Shown here: one piece after another, positions 28,504 to 38,512 of the stretch
Numbering within the stretch: the stretch's first letter is position 1
Layout: every line of letters starts with the position of its first letter
NCBI GenBank assembly: GCA_002928535.1
Contig: PERG01000001.1
Coordinates: forward strand, 124,001-188,000
DNA length: 64,000 nucleotides
Direction: 5' to 3'
From: Methylotenera sp.
GTDB lineage: Bacteria > Pseudomonadota > Gammaproteobacteria > Burkholderiales > Methylophilaceae
Notes under the pieces: model-generated
The model's input: the letters and a program-made list of their open reading frames with translations, nothing else
Told to the model about the DNA's origin: nothing
The model's database searches: none
Translations under genes and position numbers: made by a program

Positions 28504-29574
28504 ATGAAATTTAAGAAATTTGTTTTACCGCTTGCAATCGTATCGTTTGGATTAAGCTTTCTAGCCCATGCTGAAAGTACCCATAAAAAGTTCAAAGCGG
28601 CCAAGCCGCCTGAAGCTAATCCCGAAATGCAAGCAGTTTTAGACGCATTAGCTTCCTTAAATGGAAAACCCATCCCTAATTTAAGTCCGTCAGAAGCCAG
28701 GTTACAGCCTACGCCAACTGATGCTGTAGTTACTCTGCTGCAAAATCAAGGCGAGCTCTTAAATCCGCAAGCCGTGGCTAGTATTCTGCATTTAAAAATA
28801 CCAGGGCCTATCGGAGAAATTCCCCTCAATATTTATATGCCGAATGGCCATGGACCATTTCCTGTCATTGTGTATTTCCATGGGGGTGGTTTTGTCATCG
28901 CAGACACTAAAGTATATGAGTCGTCAATTAGAGCGTTAGTGAATGCAGCTGATGCGATTGTCGTTTCTGTGGATTACCATCGCGCACCTGAGTATAAATT
29001 TCCCAACCAACCAAATGAAGCTTATGCGGCCTATAAGTGGGTAGTAAAAAATGCCACTCAAATAAATGGTGATCCTAAACGCATTGCCGTTGCAGGCGAA
29101 AGTGCAGGTGGTAATTTAGCTGCTGTAGTATCCCTAATGGCAAGGGATCATAAGGAAACTATGCCGGTTCATCAGCTACTGATTTATCCAGTGGTGGATA
29201 ATAAGATGGGTAACAGTTCTTATGCTTTGAATGCCAATGCTAAACCGCTTGATCTGGAAATGATGAAGTGGTTCTTTAAACACTATGTTCATCAACAAAG
29301 TGATGCCAATAATCCCTATGCGCTGCCGAATAAAGCTAAATCTTTAAAAGGCTTGCCACCGACTACATTAATCACTGCGGAAATTGACCCACTGATGAGT
29401 GAAGGTAAAGACTTTGCTGACAGGTTGAAAAATGATGGCGTGCCAGTAGCATACCAGCACTATGAAGGCGTGACGCACGAGTTTTTTGGTATGGCGGCAG
29501 TGTTAGACGAAGCGAAAGCTGCCCAGGCATTCGTAGGTGAAGAACTGAAAAAAGCTTTCACAGCACTGACTTAG
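28504..29574 (+). CDS. Exported alpha/beta hydrolase, hormone-sensitive lipase family esterase
   Basis: A 356-residue esterase/lipase with a signal peptide ending near residue 23 (LAHAES), so it is periplasmic or secreted. The oxyanion-hole motif HGGG is at 126-129, the nucleophile Ser200 in GESAGG, and the likely acid and base are Asp295 (AEIDPL) and His325 (VTHEFFG). The DYHRAPEYKFP segment is typical of the HSL family. Substrate is probably a short-chain ester, unproven. A clear terminator follows. Whether it belongs with the small peptide gene upstream is uncertain. Confidence 0.9.
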   Translation: MKFKKFVLPLAIVSFGLSFLAHAESTHKKFKAAKPPEANPEMQAVLDALASLNGKPIPNLSPSEARLQPTPTDAVVTLLQNQGELLNPQAVASILHLKIPGPIGEIPLNIYMPNGHGPFPVIVYFHGGGFVIADTKVYESSIRALVNAADAIVVSVDYHRAPEYKFPNQPNEAYAAYKWVVKNATQINGDPKRIAVAGESAGGNLAAVVSLMARDHKETMPVHQLLIYPVVDNKMGNSSYALNANAKPLDLEMMKWFFKHYVHQQSDANNPYALPNKAKSLKGLPPTTLITAEIDPLMSEGKDFADRLKNDGVPVAYQHYEGVTHEFFGMAAVLDEAKAAQAFVGEELKKAFTALT

Positions 29575-29602
29575 ATCGATATATCCACTTAAGTATTATC
29601 CA

Positions 29603-29632
29603 AAAGTCCTGATTAAAGTCAGGACTTTTTTT
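29603..29632 (+). terminator. Terminator of the esterase gene
   Basis: AAAGTCCTGA (29603-29612), a 6-nt loop and TCAGGACTTT (29619-29628) followed by more T residues, 28 bp after the esterase stop. Confidence 0.9.
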
Positions 29633-29796
29633 ACCCGTTTCATATCTGTTAAGAGAACTTTTAAAGTTAATTAGCACATAGTCTTCCAATAAATAGTATT
29701 GCAATTCTTTTGTAAAATCCCATGCCTTGTAGCTTCTTGGTTAGGTGGGTCTTTTCTGCGATAATAGCGCTTTGATTTTTACGAGAGTTTAAGTAA

Positions 29797-30108
29797 ATGG
29801 CGCAATTTGACAATGTCAGTGTAAAGAAAAAAGCCAATGTGTATTTTGACGGTAAATGTGTCAGCCACACAGTGATGTTTCCTAATGGTACCCGTAGCAC
29901 AATAGGCGTTATTTTCCCGAGCTTGCTTACGTTCAATACGGCAGCTCCTGAACTTATGGAGATTAATGCGGGCACGTGTAGAGTACGTTTAAATGGTGAG
30001 GCTGAGTGGAAAACTTATACTGCAGGTGAGAAATTTACGGTGCCCGGTAACTCTTCCTTTGAGATCGAAGCACTAGAGACATTAGACTACGTTTGTCATT
30101 TTGAATAA
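29797..30108 (+). CDS. ppnP: Pyrimidine/purine nucleoside phosphorylase PpnP
   Basis: A 103-residue small cupin of the YaiE/DUF1255 family, shown in E. coli to split several nucleosides by phosphorolysis. The whole sequence fits, with [32 protein letters not shown] and the conserved end [18 protein letters not shown]. It has its own upstream region with a GATAAT-like -10 at about 29759. It lies among purine-related genes only in the broad sense that purT, guaBA and purF are in the same window. Confidence 0.94.
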   Translation: MAQFDNVSVKKKANVYFDGKCVSHTVMFPNGTRSTIGVIFPSLLTFNTAAPELMEINAGTCRVRLNGEAEWKTYTAGEKFTVPGNSSFEIEALETLDYVCHFE

Positions 30109-30229
30109 CTCTTTCACACTAATTGTGTGATAGCTATATTGTCATCATTCGCGATACTAGGCATATTTGCGTTCTGACGCTTGGTTATCGCCCAATTTCT
30201 TGGTGAATTGATGTAAAAAGGAGAAATGA

Positions 30230-30724
30230 ATGCCAAGTTTTGATATTTCATCTGAAGTGGATATGGTTGCTTTAAAGAACGCTATTGATACCGCGGGCAA
30301 GCAAATCACCAATCGTTACGATTTTAAAGGCTCATCCGCCAAGGTTGAGCTTAACGAAAAAGACAGCATTATTACTATATTCGGTGATAACGATTTTCAG
30401 CTGGATCAGGTGAAAGACATTTTGCTGCCTGCAATGGAGAAAAAAGAGCCGGACTCTTCCAAACGTCTGGATCATAAAGATGTGCAGAAAATTTCTGGCA
30501 ATAAAGTAAAGCAGGAAATGAAAATCCGCGCAGGGATTGATAGTGACTTGGCTAAACGGATCACCAAGCTGATTAAAGATTCTGGTATGAAAGTACAAGC
30601 CAGCATTCAAGGTGATACGGTTCGGGTGAATGGCGCCAAGCGCGATATTTTGCAAGATGCGATTGCATTTGTGAAAAAGAGTGTGACGGACTTCCCGTTG
30701 CAGTTTGGTAATTTTCGCGATTAA
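30230..30724 (+). CDS. yajQ: YajQ family nucleotide-binding protein
   Basis: A 164-residue protein of the UPF0234/YajQ family, two RNP-like alpha/beta domains. The MPSFDISSEVDMVALKNAID start, NRYDFKGSSA and the end VKKSVTDFPLQFGNFRD are diagnostic. Xanthomonas and Pseudomonas members bind cyclic di-GMP and influence transcription and virulence; others were reported to bind nucleotides or RNA. A strong AAAAGGAGA ribosome site precedes the ATG. A membrane diguanylate cyclase gene lies further along (53.6 kb), but no direct link is shown. Confidence 0.94.
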   Translation: MPSFDISSEVDMVALKNAIDTAGKQITNRYDFKGSSAKVELNEKDSIITIFGDNDFQLDQVKDILLPAMEKKEPDSSKRLDHKDVQKISGNKVKQEMKIRAGIDSDLAKRITKLIKDSGMKVQASIQGDTVRVNGAKRDILQDAIAFVKKSVTDFPLQFGNFRD

Positions 30725-30740
30725 TTATATGTAAACGTTA

Positions 30741-30900
30741 AAAAATCGCTGAGATAGAGATAAGGCGCAAAAGCCACGAAGCGAAAGACGAAGACATATG
30801 TTTTGTATAGGCAAGGATTGAGCGACAACGAAGTTGCAGTGAAGGCTAACACGAGCTTAGCGAATATTAAGCGAAGCGGTCATAGCCAACCCGCGACATA
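30741..30900. repeat. Repeat-like non-coding segment before leuC
   Basis: About 160 bp with a distinctive purine-rich texture: reiterated CGAAG/GCGAA words (ACGAAGCGAAAGACGAAGAC), then CATATG, TATAGGCAAG and GAGCGACAACGAAGTTGC. It contains no credible ORF and differs from the AT-rich spacers around it. It resembles dispersed intergenic repeats of methylotrophic betaproteobacteria as I remember them, but only one copy is visible in this window, so the call is tentative. Confidence 0.4.
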
Positions 30901-30925
30901 GCGAATCGCTCTTTAAAGAGATTTT

Positions 30926-32335
30926 ATGGCAAATACGCTTTACGATAAATTGTTCGATTCCCACGTGGTGCATGAAGAAAACGGCACCGCGCTGATTTAT
31001 ATCGACCGTCATTTGGTGCATGAAGTCACCAGTCCACAAGCCTTTGAAGGCCTGAAACTTGCCAATCGCAAAGTGTGGCGCGTGAACTCCATCCTGGCTG
31101 TACCCGATCATAATGTACCTACCACAGACAGAAGTTCTGGCGTAGCGGGCATCAGCGATCCGATTTCTCGCTTACAAGTACAGACCTTGGACGAAAATTG
31201 TGCTGAGCATGGCGTTACGGAATTCAAGATGAATGATATGCGGCAAGGCATCGTGCATGTAATCGGCCCGGAGCAAGGTGCTACCTTGCCGGGTATGACC
31301 GTCGTTTGTGGTGATTCCCATACCAGTACGCATGGTGCATTCGGTGCGTTAGCGCATGGTATCGGCACATCTGAAGTAGAGCATGTATTGGCTACGCAAT
31401 GTCTTGTACAAAAGAAATCTAAAACCATGCAAGTGCAGGTGAATGGTAAGTTGGGCCATGGCGTCACTGCAAAAGACATTGCGCTCGCAATTATCGGCAA
31501 AATCGGTACTGCCGGCGGTAATGGTTATGCGATTGAATTTGCTGGCTCTGCGATTCGTGCATTAAGCATGGAAGGCCGCATGACCTTGTGCAATATGGCT
31601 ATTGAAGCAGGTGCACGCGCTGGCATGGTGGCGGTTGATGACACCACCATTGATTACGTCAAAGGCCGCCCGTTTGCCCCTAAAGCTGATCAGTGGGATG
31701 CCGCAGTAACTTACTGGAAAACCTTGCATAGTGACAAAGATGCTCAATTTGACCAAGTGGTCACATTGAATGCGGCTGAAATTCAGCCCCAAGTTACCTG
31801 GGGCACATCACCGGAAATGGTGGTAGGAGTAGATGGCAAAGTACCTAGCCTGGATTTGGCTAAAAACGATGTACAGCGATCCGACTGGGAAAGGGCTTAC
31901 GCTTACATGGGCCTTACGCCCAATACGCCTATTGATGAAATTAATATTGATAAGGTTTTCATTGGTTCCTGCACAAATTCGCGCATTGAAGATTTGCGTG
32001 CGGCGGCGGCAGTGGCTAAAGGCAAACATGTCGCTTCAAATGTGAAATTGGCTTTAGTAGTTCCAGGTTCCGGTTTGGTAAAAGCGCAAGCGGAGTTAGA
32101 AGGCTTGGACAAGATTTTTATTGAAGCCGGTTTTGAGTGGCGTGAGCCAGGTTGCTCAATGTGTCTGGCGATGAATGCAGACCGTTTGGAGCCAGGGGAG
32201 CGTTGTGCATCTACTTCAAACCGTAATTTTGAAGGCCGCCAAGGACAGGGCGGACGTACGCACTTGGTAAGCCCGGAAATGGCTGCAGCAGCGGCAGTTG
32301 CAGGGCACTTTGTTGACGTTAGGCAATTTGTTTAA
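30926..32335 (+). CDS. leuC: 3-isopropylmalate dehydratase large subunit
   Basis: A 469-residue aconitase-superfamily subunit that, with LeuD, isomerises 2- to 3-isopropylmalate in leucine synthesis. The three cluster ligands are the Cys of [11 protein letters not shown] and the two of [30 protein letters not shown] and the [15 protein letters not shown] end are typical. Length is normal. It opens the leuC-ecn-leuD-leuB-asd cluster. Confidence 0.98.
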   Translation: MANTLYDKLFDSHVVHEENGTALIYIDRHLVHEVTSPQAFEGLKLANRKVWRVNSILAVPDHNVPTTDRSSGVAGISDPISRLQVQTLDENCAEHGVTEFKMNDMRQGIVHVIGPEQGATLPGMTVVCGDSHTSTHGAFGALAHGIGTSEVEHVLATQCLVQKKSKTMQVQVNGKLGHGVTAKDIALAIIGKIGTAGGNGYAIEFAGSAIRALSMEGRMTLCNMAIEAGARAGMVAVDDTTIDYVKGRPFAPKADQWDAAVTYWKTLHSDKDAQFDQVVTLNAAEIQPQVTWGTSPEMVVGVDGKVPSLDLAKNDVQRSDWERAYAYMGLTPNTPIDEINIDKVFIGSCTNSRIEDLRAAAAVAKGKHVASNVKLALVVPGSGLVKAQAELEGLDKIFIEAGFEWREPGCSMCLAMNADRLEPGERCASTSNRNFEGRQGQGGRTHLVSPEMAAAAAVAGHFVDVRQFV

Positions 32336-32363
32336 TTCTGATTAGTAATCATAGGAGTAATAA

Positions 32364-32492
32364 ATGAATAAGTTATTTGTATTGGCAGTGTTAGGCTTCG
32401 CATTGGTGTTATCGGGTTGCAATACATGGCACGGCTTTGGTAAAGATGTTAAAAAAATTGGCGATAAAATTGAAAAAGCCCCTAATAATTAA
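32364..32492 (+). CDS. Entericidin-type small lipoprotein
   Basis: A 42-residue lipoprotein. A short signal ends in the lipobox LSGC with lipidated Cys19, followed by [20 protein letters not shown], the amphipathic basic helix of the entericidin EcnA/EcnB family. AGGAG precedes the ATG. The stop overlaps the leuD start by one base (TAATG), coupling the two. Entericidins are linked to stress-induced lysis in enteric bacteria; in betaproteobacteria a member is often found embedded in the leu operon, with no known link to leucine. Confidence 0.88.
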   Translation: MNKLFVLAVLGFALVLSGCNTWHGFGKDVKKIGDKIEKAPNN

Positions 32493-33130
32493 TGAAGCCA
32501 TTTAATCAACTCGTTGGGCTTGTTGCCCCATTAGATCGTGCTAACGTTGATACGGATGCCATCATCCCGAAGCAATTCCTGAAGTCCATTAAACGTGCGG
32601 GTTTTGGCCCGAATGCATTTGATGAGTGGCGCTATCTTGATCATGGTGAGCCTGGCATGGATAACAGCAAACGCCAGATTAACCCGGATTTTGTACTCAA
32701 TCAGCCACGTTATCAGGGCGCTAGTATTTTGCTGACACGGGAAAACTTTGGTTGCGGATCAAGCCGTGAACATGCCCCTTGGGCATTGGAAGATTATGGC
32801 TTCAGGGCAATTATCGCTTCCAGCTTCGCGGATATCTTTTTTAATAATTGCTTTAAGAATGGCATGCTGCCAATCGTATTAAGTGCGCAGGATGTTGATA
32901 GCTTATTCAATGAGGTCGCTGAAACTGAAGGTTATAAGCTAAATATAGATCTTGCTGTGCAAACCGTGACGACGCCCGGTGGCAAGGCTTATCGTTTTGA
33001 AGTTGATGGTGTGCGTAAACATAATTTGCTTAACGGCCTGGATGATATTGGCTTAACCATGCAACAACAGGATAAGATCAAAGCTTTTGAGGTTAAACAC
33101 AAGCAAGTGCAACCTTGGCTTTTCAATTAA
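32492..33130 (+). CDS. leuD: 3-isopropylmalate dehydratase small subunit
   Basis: A 212-residue swivel-domain subunit that completes the LeuC active site. [17 protein letters not shown], the [14 protein letters not shown] motif and [18 protein letters not shown] are clear signatures. It overlaps the entericidin stop by one base and precedes leuB by 23 bp. Length is normal. Confidence 0.98.
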   Translation: MKPFNQLVGLVAPLDRANVDTDAIIPKQFLKSIKRAGFGPNAFDEWRYLDHGEPGMDNSKRQINPDFVLNQPRYQGASILLTRENFGCGSSREHAPWALEDYGFRAIIASSFADIFFNNCFKNGMLPIVLSAQDVDSLFNEVAETEGYKLNIDLAVQTVTTPGGKAYRFEVDGVRKHNLLNGLDDIGLTMQQQDKIKAFEVKHKQVQPWLFN

Positions 33131-33153
33131 AAATTAAGTAAAGAAAGTATTTC

Positions 33154-34212
33154 ATGAAAATCGCAGTATTGCCTGGTGATGGCATCGGGCCGGAAATCGT
33201 TGCACAAGCTGTTAAAATCCTAAAAGCGCTGAACCTGAATTTAGAAATGACAGAAGCACCAATTGGTGGTGCGGGTTATGAGGCTGCGGGTGATCCGCTT
33301 CCGGATGCGACTTTGAAATTAGCTAAAGAATCTGATGCGGTATTGTTGGGTGCAGTGGGCGATTGGAAATACGATAAATTGGAACGTCATCTACGTCCGG
33401 AGCGTGGCTTGTTGCGTATCCGTAAAGAACTTAACCTGTTTGCAAATCTTCGCCCAGCTTTGTTATATCCGGAATTGGCCGATGCATCTACCTTAAAACC
33501 AGAAGTGGTTTCTGGCTTGGATTTGATGATTATCCGTGAACTGACTGGCGACATCTATTTCGGTCAGCCACGTGGCATCAGCACGCTAGAAAACGGTGAG
33601 CGTGAAGGCATTAACACCATGCGCTATACCGAATCTGAGATTCGCCGTATCGGTCGCGTGGCATTTGATATTGCCATGAAACGTAATAAGAAAGTTTGTT
33701 CGGTCGATAAAGCCAATGTGCTGGAAACTACAGAATTATGGCGTCAAGTGATGATCGAGTTATCAGCAGAGTATCCTGAAGTCGAGTTGAGCCATATGTA
33801 TGTGGATAATGCGGCGATGCAATTGATACGTGCCCCTAAACAGTTTGATGTCATGGTCACCGGCAATATCTTCGGAGATATTCTCTCTGATGAAGCTTCT
33901 ATGCTAACAGGTTCTATCGGCATGTTGCCATCAGCTTCGCTAGATGCAAATAACAAAGGCATGTACGAGCCTAGCCATGGATCAGCGCCGGATATTGCTG
34001 GTAAGGATATTGCAAACCCGTTAGCCACCATATTGTCGGCCGCCATGATGTTACGCTACACATTCAATGATGAAGCGAATGCGCTTAAAATTGAAAATGC
34101 AGTTAAAAAAACATTGGCACAAGGGTATAGAACTGCAGATATTGCAACCGAAGGCTGTAAAAAGGTTGGCTGCAATGCCATGGGTGATGCAGTAGTTGCG
34201 GCACTCCAATAA
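33154..34212 (+). CDS. leuB: 3-isopropylmalate dehydrogenase
   Basis: A 352-residue NAD+-dependent decarboxylating dehydrogenase, third step of the leucine pathway. [11 protein letters not shown] at the N-terminus, the [13 protein letters not shown] substrate loop, [14 protein letters not shown], and the NAD-binding [18 protein letters not shown] are present. AAGAAAG precedes the ATG. Length is normal. Confidence 0.98.
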   Translation: MKIAVLPGDGIGPEIVAQAVKILKALNLNLEMTEAPIGGAGYEAAGDPLPDATLKLAKESDAVLLGAVGDWKYDKLERHLRPERGLLRIRKELNLFANLRPALLYPELADASTLKPEVVSGLDLMIIRELTGDIYFGQPRGISTLENGEREGINTMRYTESEIRRIGRVAFDIAMKRNKKVCSVDKANVLETTELWRQVMIELSAEYPEVELSHMYVDNAAMQLIRAPKQFDVMVTGNIFGDILSDEASMLTGSIGMLPSASLDANNKGMYEPSHGSAPDIAGKDIANPLATILSAAMMLRYTFNDEANALKIENAVKKTLAQGYRTADIATEGCKKVGCNAMGDAVVAALQ

Positions 34213-34238
34213 TTAAATAAAACGATAAGATAGTCGGG

Positions 34239-35357
34239 ATGAATATGTTAAAGGTTGGATTCGTAGGTTGGCGGGGCATGGTAGGTTCAGTTCTCATGCA
34301 GCGCATGATGGAAGAGAATGATTTTGCGCTCATCGAGCCGCAATTCTTCACTACGTCCCAGATCGGTGGCAAAGCCCCAAATGTCGGCAAAGAATCAGCG
34401 CCGCTTAAAGACGCCAAAAATATCGCAGACCTTCAAGCGATGGATGCAATTATCTCTTGCCAAGGCGGTGATTACACCAGCGAAATTTTTCCACAATTAA
34501 GAAAAGTTGGCTGGAAAGGTCACTGGATTGATGCAGCCTCAACATTACGTATGGAAAAAGAAGCGGTTATTATTTTAGACCCGGTTAATATGCACGTCAT
34601 TCAAGATGCGTATGCCAAAGGTAATAATAACTGGGTAGGGGGTAACTGCACGGTTTCATTGATGCTGATGGCATTAAATGGTTTATTCAAAGCAGACTTG
34701 GTTGAATGGGCAACTTCCATGACTTATCAGGCGGCCTCAGGCGCAGGTGCGCAGAATATGCGCGAATTGCTCAAGCAAATGGGTGAGGCGCATCGCGTGG
34801 CGAATGAACTGCTATCTGACCCCGCTTCAGCCATCTTGGATATTGACCGTGAAGTCGCGGGTACTTTGCGTGACGAACGCTTCCCGAAAGCGCATTTTGG
34901 TGTGCCTTTGGCAGGCAGCTTGATTCCGTGGATTGATAAAGACTTGGGTAACGGGCAAAGCAAAGAGGAGTGGAAAGGTGGCGTAGAGACCAATAAAATA
35001 TTGGGCCGTGAAGCAAATCCGATTCATATCGATGGTTTATGTGTGCGTATTGGTGCAATGCGTTGCCACAGTCAAGCACTCACAATTAAACTTAAAAAAG
35101 ATGTGCCGCTAGATGAAATTAGTCAAATGCTGTCCGAAGCTAATCCATGGGCTAAAGTAGTTCCAAACGAACGTGAGGCCAGCATGCGAGAACTGACACC
35201 CGCCGCCGTGACTGGTACATTAACTACTCCGGTGGGACGCTTACGTAAGTTAAATATGGGAAATGACTATTTATCCGCGTTTACAGTGGGTGACCAGTTA
35301 CTTTGGGGCGCTGCAGAGCCGCTACGCCGTATGTTGCGGATTTTAATAGAAAAATAG
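34239..35357 (+). CDS. asd: Aspartate-semialdehyde dehydrogenase
   Basis: A 372-residue NADPH-dependent enzyme making aspartate semialdehyde for lysine, threonine, methionine and diaminopimelate. [18 protein letters not shown] binds the nucleotide, and the catalytic Cys137 lies in [14 protein letters not shown]. Two in-frame ATG codons lie near the start (34239 and 34245); the ribosome site does not decide between them. It continues the leucine cluster on the same strand and is followed by fimV, the usual betaproteobacterial order. Confidence 0.97.
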   Translation: MNMLKVGFVGWRGMVGSVLMQRMMEENDFALIEPQFFTTSQIGGKAPNVGKESAPLKDAKNIADLQAMDAIISCQGGDYTSEIFPQLRKVGWKGHWIDAASTLRMEKEAVIILDPVNMHVIQDAYAKGNNNWVGGNCTVSLMLMALNGLFKADLVEWATSMTYQAASGAGAQNMRELLKQMGEAHRVANELLSDPASAILDIDREVAGTLRDERFPKAHFGVPLAGSLIPWIDKDLGNGQSKEEWKGGVETNKILGREANPIHIDGLCVRIGAMRCHSQALTIKLKKDVPLDEISQMLSEANPWAKVVPNEREASMRELTPAAVTGTLTTPVGRLRKLNMGNDYLSAFTVGDQLLWGAAEPLRRMLRILIEK

Positions 35358-35507
35358 AACATAGGTTTTTAGGCTGTTGCAAAAATGACAACAGGCAGAA
35401 GCAACAATTACATAGCAGTTGAACATAATGTGTATTATGAGCTTGCATACCTAACTATTTGATGTTAATTTGATAATGCAACATTAGTTTGATTAAGGGT
35501 AGGGATT

Positions 35508-38357
35508 GTGCATAAATCAAAAATAAAGCAAATTACATTGGCAGTGTGTTTGGCTTTCATGCCATTTTCTGGCTATGCCGCGGGTTTGGGCAAGCTAAAT
35601 GTCAATTCAGGTTTAGGTGAACCACTTAAAGCTGAAATTGAACTTCTATCCGTTACTCCAGAAGAGCTTTCAACACTAGTCGCAGCAGTTGCTTCTGAAG
35701 AGGCTTATGCCGCACAAGGTGTTACCAGGCTTGGAATCCATAGCAACATTCAAGTCGAAGTTACTAAAAACACCTCTGGTTCCCCCATTTTAAGATTACG
35801 TTCTACCTTGCCGATTAGTGATCCTTATCTGGATATGCTGATCCAAGTAGACTGGGCTTCAGGACGCCTGCAACGTGAATATACCGTATTGTTGGATCCT
35901 CCAGGTTATAAGCAGGCACCAGATAACACCCTACCAATGACCATTGCGCCAGCTACGACAAGCGGCTCAAGCAATATAGCACCACCGCCTTATACTTCAG
36001 AATCTACCCAGACCGGCAAAAAAACCAAAAAATCGCGCAAAAATGCGATAGCTGCCGAAGATAATGTTGCCGACACTACTAATGCAGACGAAATTAAGAC
36101 ACAACGTGGTGATACGTTAGGGTCGATCGCTAAACAAATGCAAGTAGAAGGTGTCAGCCTGGATCAAATGCTTGTTGGCTTGTACGAACATAATAAATCC
36201 GCATTTTCCGGTGATAACATTAATCGACTAAAAGTTGGCCAGATTATTCGTGTGCCCAGTAAAGATGTGCTGATTGGTATTACACCCAAAGAGGCAAGAC
36301 AAACTGTTAAAGTGCATTCAGATAATTGGACGGCATATCGAAACAGCCTTGCAGGGGTTGTGACGGAAACGCCAGCATCGGCTGAGCCTGAACAAAAACA
36401 AGCTTCTTCAGGTAAAATAGGAGCCGCAGAAGATAAGGCAGCCCCAATTAAATCAGGGCCTCAGGATGTGGTAAAACTCTCCGCGGGTGATAAAGACGCG
36501 ACTAATGCTGCTAAAAACTCTACTAAAGAGTTTGAAGCAAAAATAGTTGCGCTTCAAGAGGAAACCACAGCGCGTGAGAAATCCCTGAAAGAAGCGCAAG
36601 AGCGTACTGCTGCATTAGAGAAGCAAATTCAAGATATGCAAAAGTTATTGGCACTGAAAAACCAAGCCATGACAGATGCACAAAAAAATGCTGAAGCCAC
36701 TGCCAACCAGCCTCCTGTTCCTACTCCACCTGTAAGCGTTGCGCCAGTGCCTGCAACTGAAGCTACGCAAGCTGATGCCACCAAACCAACAAACCCAGCA
36801 GAGACGCCGACTGTAGCAGCAACTGAACCCGTAAAACCCGCTGAAACGCCGGTTCCTGTCAAACCTAATAAAGTGGTGCTAGCTCCAGAAGCTACGCCTG
36901 AACCTGAAGAAGGGTTCTTGTCTACTATCAGTAACTTCATTGATTTAACGGTATTGGCGGCAATGGCTGGTATTGCTTTGCTTGGTGGAGTTTGGATGTT
37001 CTTGCGTAGCAAACGTCGGCGTGATCTTGATAGTTTCGAGCGTGGCATTCTTACTTCTGGTGGTTTGCGCGCCAATACCGTTTTTGGCAATACCACCGGT
37101 ACGGCAAGCACATCGGACACTTCTTTCCTGACAGACTTTGCACAAAGTGCGGATGGAAGCATGATTGATACTAATGATGTCGATCCGATTGCTGAGGCTG
37201 AGGTTTATATGGCTTATGGGCGCGACGCGCAGGCCGAAGAAATATTAAAGGACGCAATATCTAAAGAGCCGAAACGTTATGAACTGCATCTGAAACTACT
37301 CGAAATGTACGCAGCACGAAAAGATACTTCGGCGTTCGAAGCGATTGCAGGTGAGCTTTACACTACACTTGGTGCTGCTGACCCAACCTGGGTCAAAGTG
37401 GCTGAAATCGGCCATACAATGGAGCCAGAAAATCCTTTGTATGATGTAGGCAATGCGGTGGCTACTGCTGCAGCTGCAACACAAAAATTGAATGCCGCTG
37501 ATTTTGCAGATATTCCAGTTAAAGCAGATGCAGATTTGGATTTCTCTCTAGACGCAGAGGATGAGTTTGCGCCTGCTGTAAAAGCAGATGATGCCGGTGA
37601 CGCTGTAATGCAGAGCTTTACGACTGCTCCTGAAGATTCAGAGTTATCGTTTGACCTTGGTAGTTTTGAGCCTGAGCTTACGACCGGGGACGCTTCCGCT
37701 GTAGAGTCTGAAGTGGTTAAATCTAGTGCAACTGATAACAGCATGGATTTCGACTTAGGCAGTTTTGATCTTAATATCGACACCCCGGCAGAAGATGAAT
37801 CCATGAAAACCATGGATAATTTGACCGCTTTTAATATGCCGGAAAGTAATGAAATAAGTTTTGAAGCCCCTTCCTTTGAGATGCCAGCTGCGCCAACTGA
37901 ATCTAACCCAGATGAAAGCTTTAATATGGATTTCAGTTTGCCAGAAGCGTCAGAAAATGACCCGATGGGCGGCAATACTATCAATGATTTATCCTTTGAG
38001 CTGAGTTCGACGGAACCGGAGCACTCAGATATAGAGGAAATTTCTTTTGATTTGCCAGCGCTAGAGGATGAGGGGCCCATAGAGCCTGCCAATAGTTTCG
38101 ATCTATCGAGTATCAGCTTGGAATTAAATGATGCACCTCAGCCTGAGTCAGTGCCTGACCTGCCCTCAGTAGAAGATAATTTAGGTGAGCTTGCTGTGCC
38201 AGAGTCTGCAGATGTAGATATTAAGCTTGATTTGGTTGCCGCTTACCTGGATATGGATGACAAAGAAGGCGCACGTGAGTTATTGGAAGAGGTGCTTAAA
38301 GACGGTGGCCCTCAGCAACAAGCAAAAGCAAAAGACTTATTGGCTACTTTATCTTAA
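35508..38357 (+). CDS. fimV: FimV family pilus/polarity protein
   Basis: A 949-residue inner-membrane protein, a peptidoglycan-binding polar hub that supports type IV pilus secretin assembly. A signal peptide (residues about 1-24, FSGYAAGLG) is followed by the FimV N-terminal domain, a LysM region (about 195-250, TQRGDTLGSIAKQM), a coiled coil (about 340-395), a Pro/Thr linker and one membrane helix near 480-500. A TPR-like segment follows, then a long acidic region with repeated SFDL-type motifs, and the C-terminal FimV domain (AAYLDMDDKEGARELLEEVL). The start is a GTG at 35508 after AGGG. Confidence 0.94.
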   Translation: MHKSKIKQITLAVCLAFMPFSGYAAGLGKLNVNSGLGEPLKAEIELLSVTPEELSTLVAAVASEEAYAAQGVTRLGIHSNIQVEVTKNTSGSPILRLRSTLPISDPYLDMLIQVDWASGRLQREYTVLLDPPGYKQAPDNTLPMTIAPATTSGSSNIAPPPYTSESTQTGKKTKKSRKNAIAAEDNVADTTNADEIKTQRGDTLGSIAKQMQVEGVSLDQMLVGLYEHNKSAFSGDNINRLKVGQIIRVPSKDVLIGITPKEARQTVKVHSDNWTAYRNSLAGVVTETPASAEPEQKQASSGKIGAAEDKAAPIKSGPQDVVKLSAGDKDATNAAKNSTKEFEAKIVALQEETTAREKSLKEAQERTAALEKQIQDMQKLLALKNQAMTDAQKNAEATANQPPVPTPPVSVAPVPATEATQADATKPTNPAETPTVAATEPVKPAETPVPVKPNKVVLAPEATPEPEEGFLSTISNFIDLTVLAAMAGIALLGGVWMFLRSKRRRDLDSFERGILTSGGLRANTVFGNTTGTASTSDTSFLTDFAQSADGSMIDTNDVDPIAEAEVYMAYGRDAQAEEILKDAISKEPKRYELHLKLLEMYAARKDTSAFEAIAGELYTTLGAADPTWVKVAEIGHTMEPENPLYDVGNAVATAAAATQKLNAADFADIPVKADADLDFSLDAEDEFAPAVKADDAGDAVMQSFTTAPEDSELSFDLGSFEPELTTGDASAVESEVVKSSATDNSMDFDLGSFDLNIDTPAEDESMKTMDNLTAFNMPESNEISFEAPSFEMPAAPTESNPDESFNMDFSLPEASENDPMGGNTINDLSFELSSTEPEHSDIEEISFDLPALEDEGPIEPANSFDLSSISLELNDAPQPESVPDLPSVEDNLGELAVPESADVDIKLDLVAAYLDMDDKEGARELLEEVLKDGGPQQQAKAKDLLATLS

Positions 38358-38374
38358 TCCAGCTAATATTTTCG

Positions 38375-38399
38375 AAGCCGAGCTATGCTCGGCTTTTTT
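38375..38399 (+). terminator. Terminator of fimV
   Basis: AAGCCGAGC, a TAT loop and GCTCGGCTT followed by TTTT, 17 bp after the fimV stop. Confidence 0.92.
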
Positions 38400-38512
38400 G
38401 TTTGATACTTAATATGTCATTGAGTTATTCTGTTCCGTTAGAAAGCTAGAGCAATTATGGAATTAACCGTCGCAATAGGTATGATACAGCAGCATTCGTA
38501 TAGTGTGCCGCA

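Noticed and set aside
29667-29975. 102-codon minus-strand ORF before and over ppnP
   Set aside because: Overlaps the ppnP promoter and 5' part; composition and start are unconvincing.
36629-37162. 177-codon minus-strand ORF, Gly/Ala/Thr/Val-rich
   Set aside because: Antisense to the Pro/Thr linker and membrane segment of fimV; no supporting signals.
37358-38092. 244-codon minus-strand ORF, Ser-rich
   Set aside because: Antisense to the repetitive acidic region of fimV; composition follows from the coding strand and there is no start signal.
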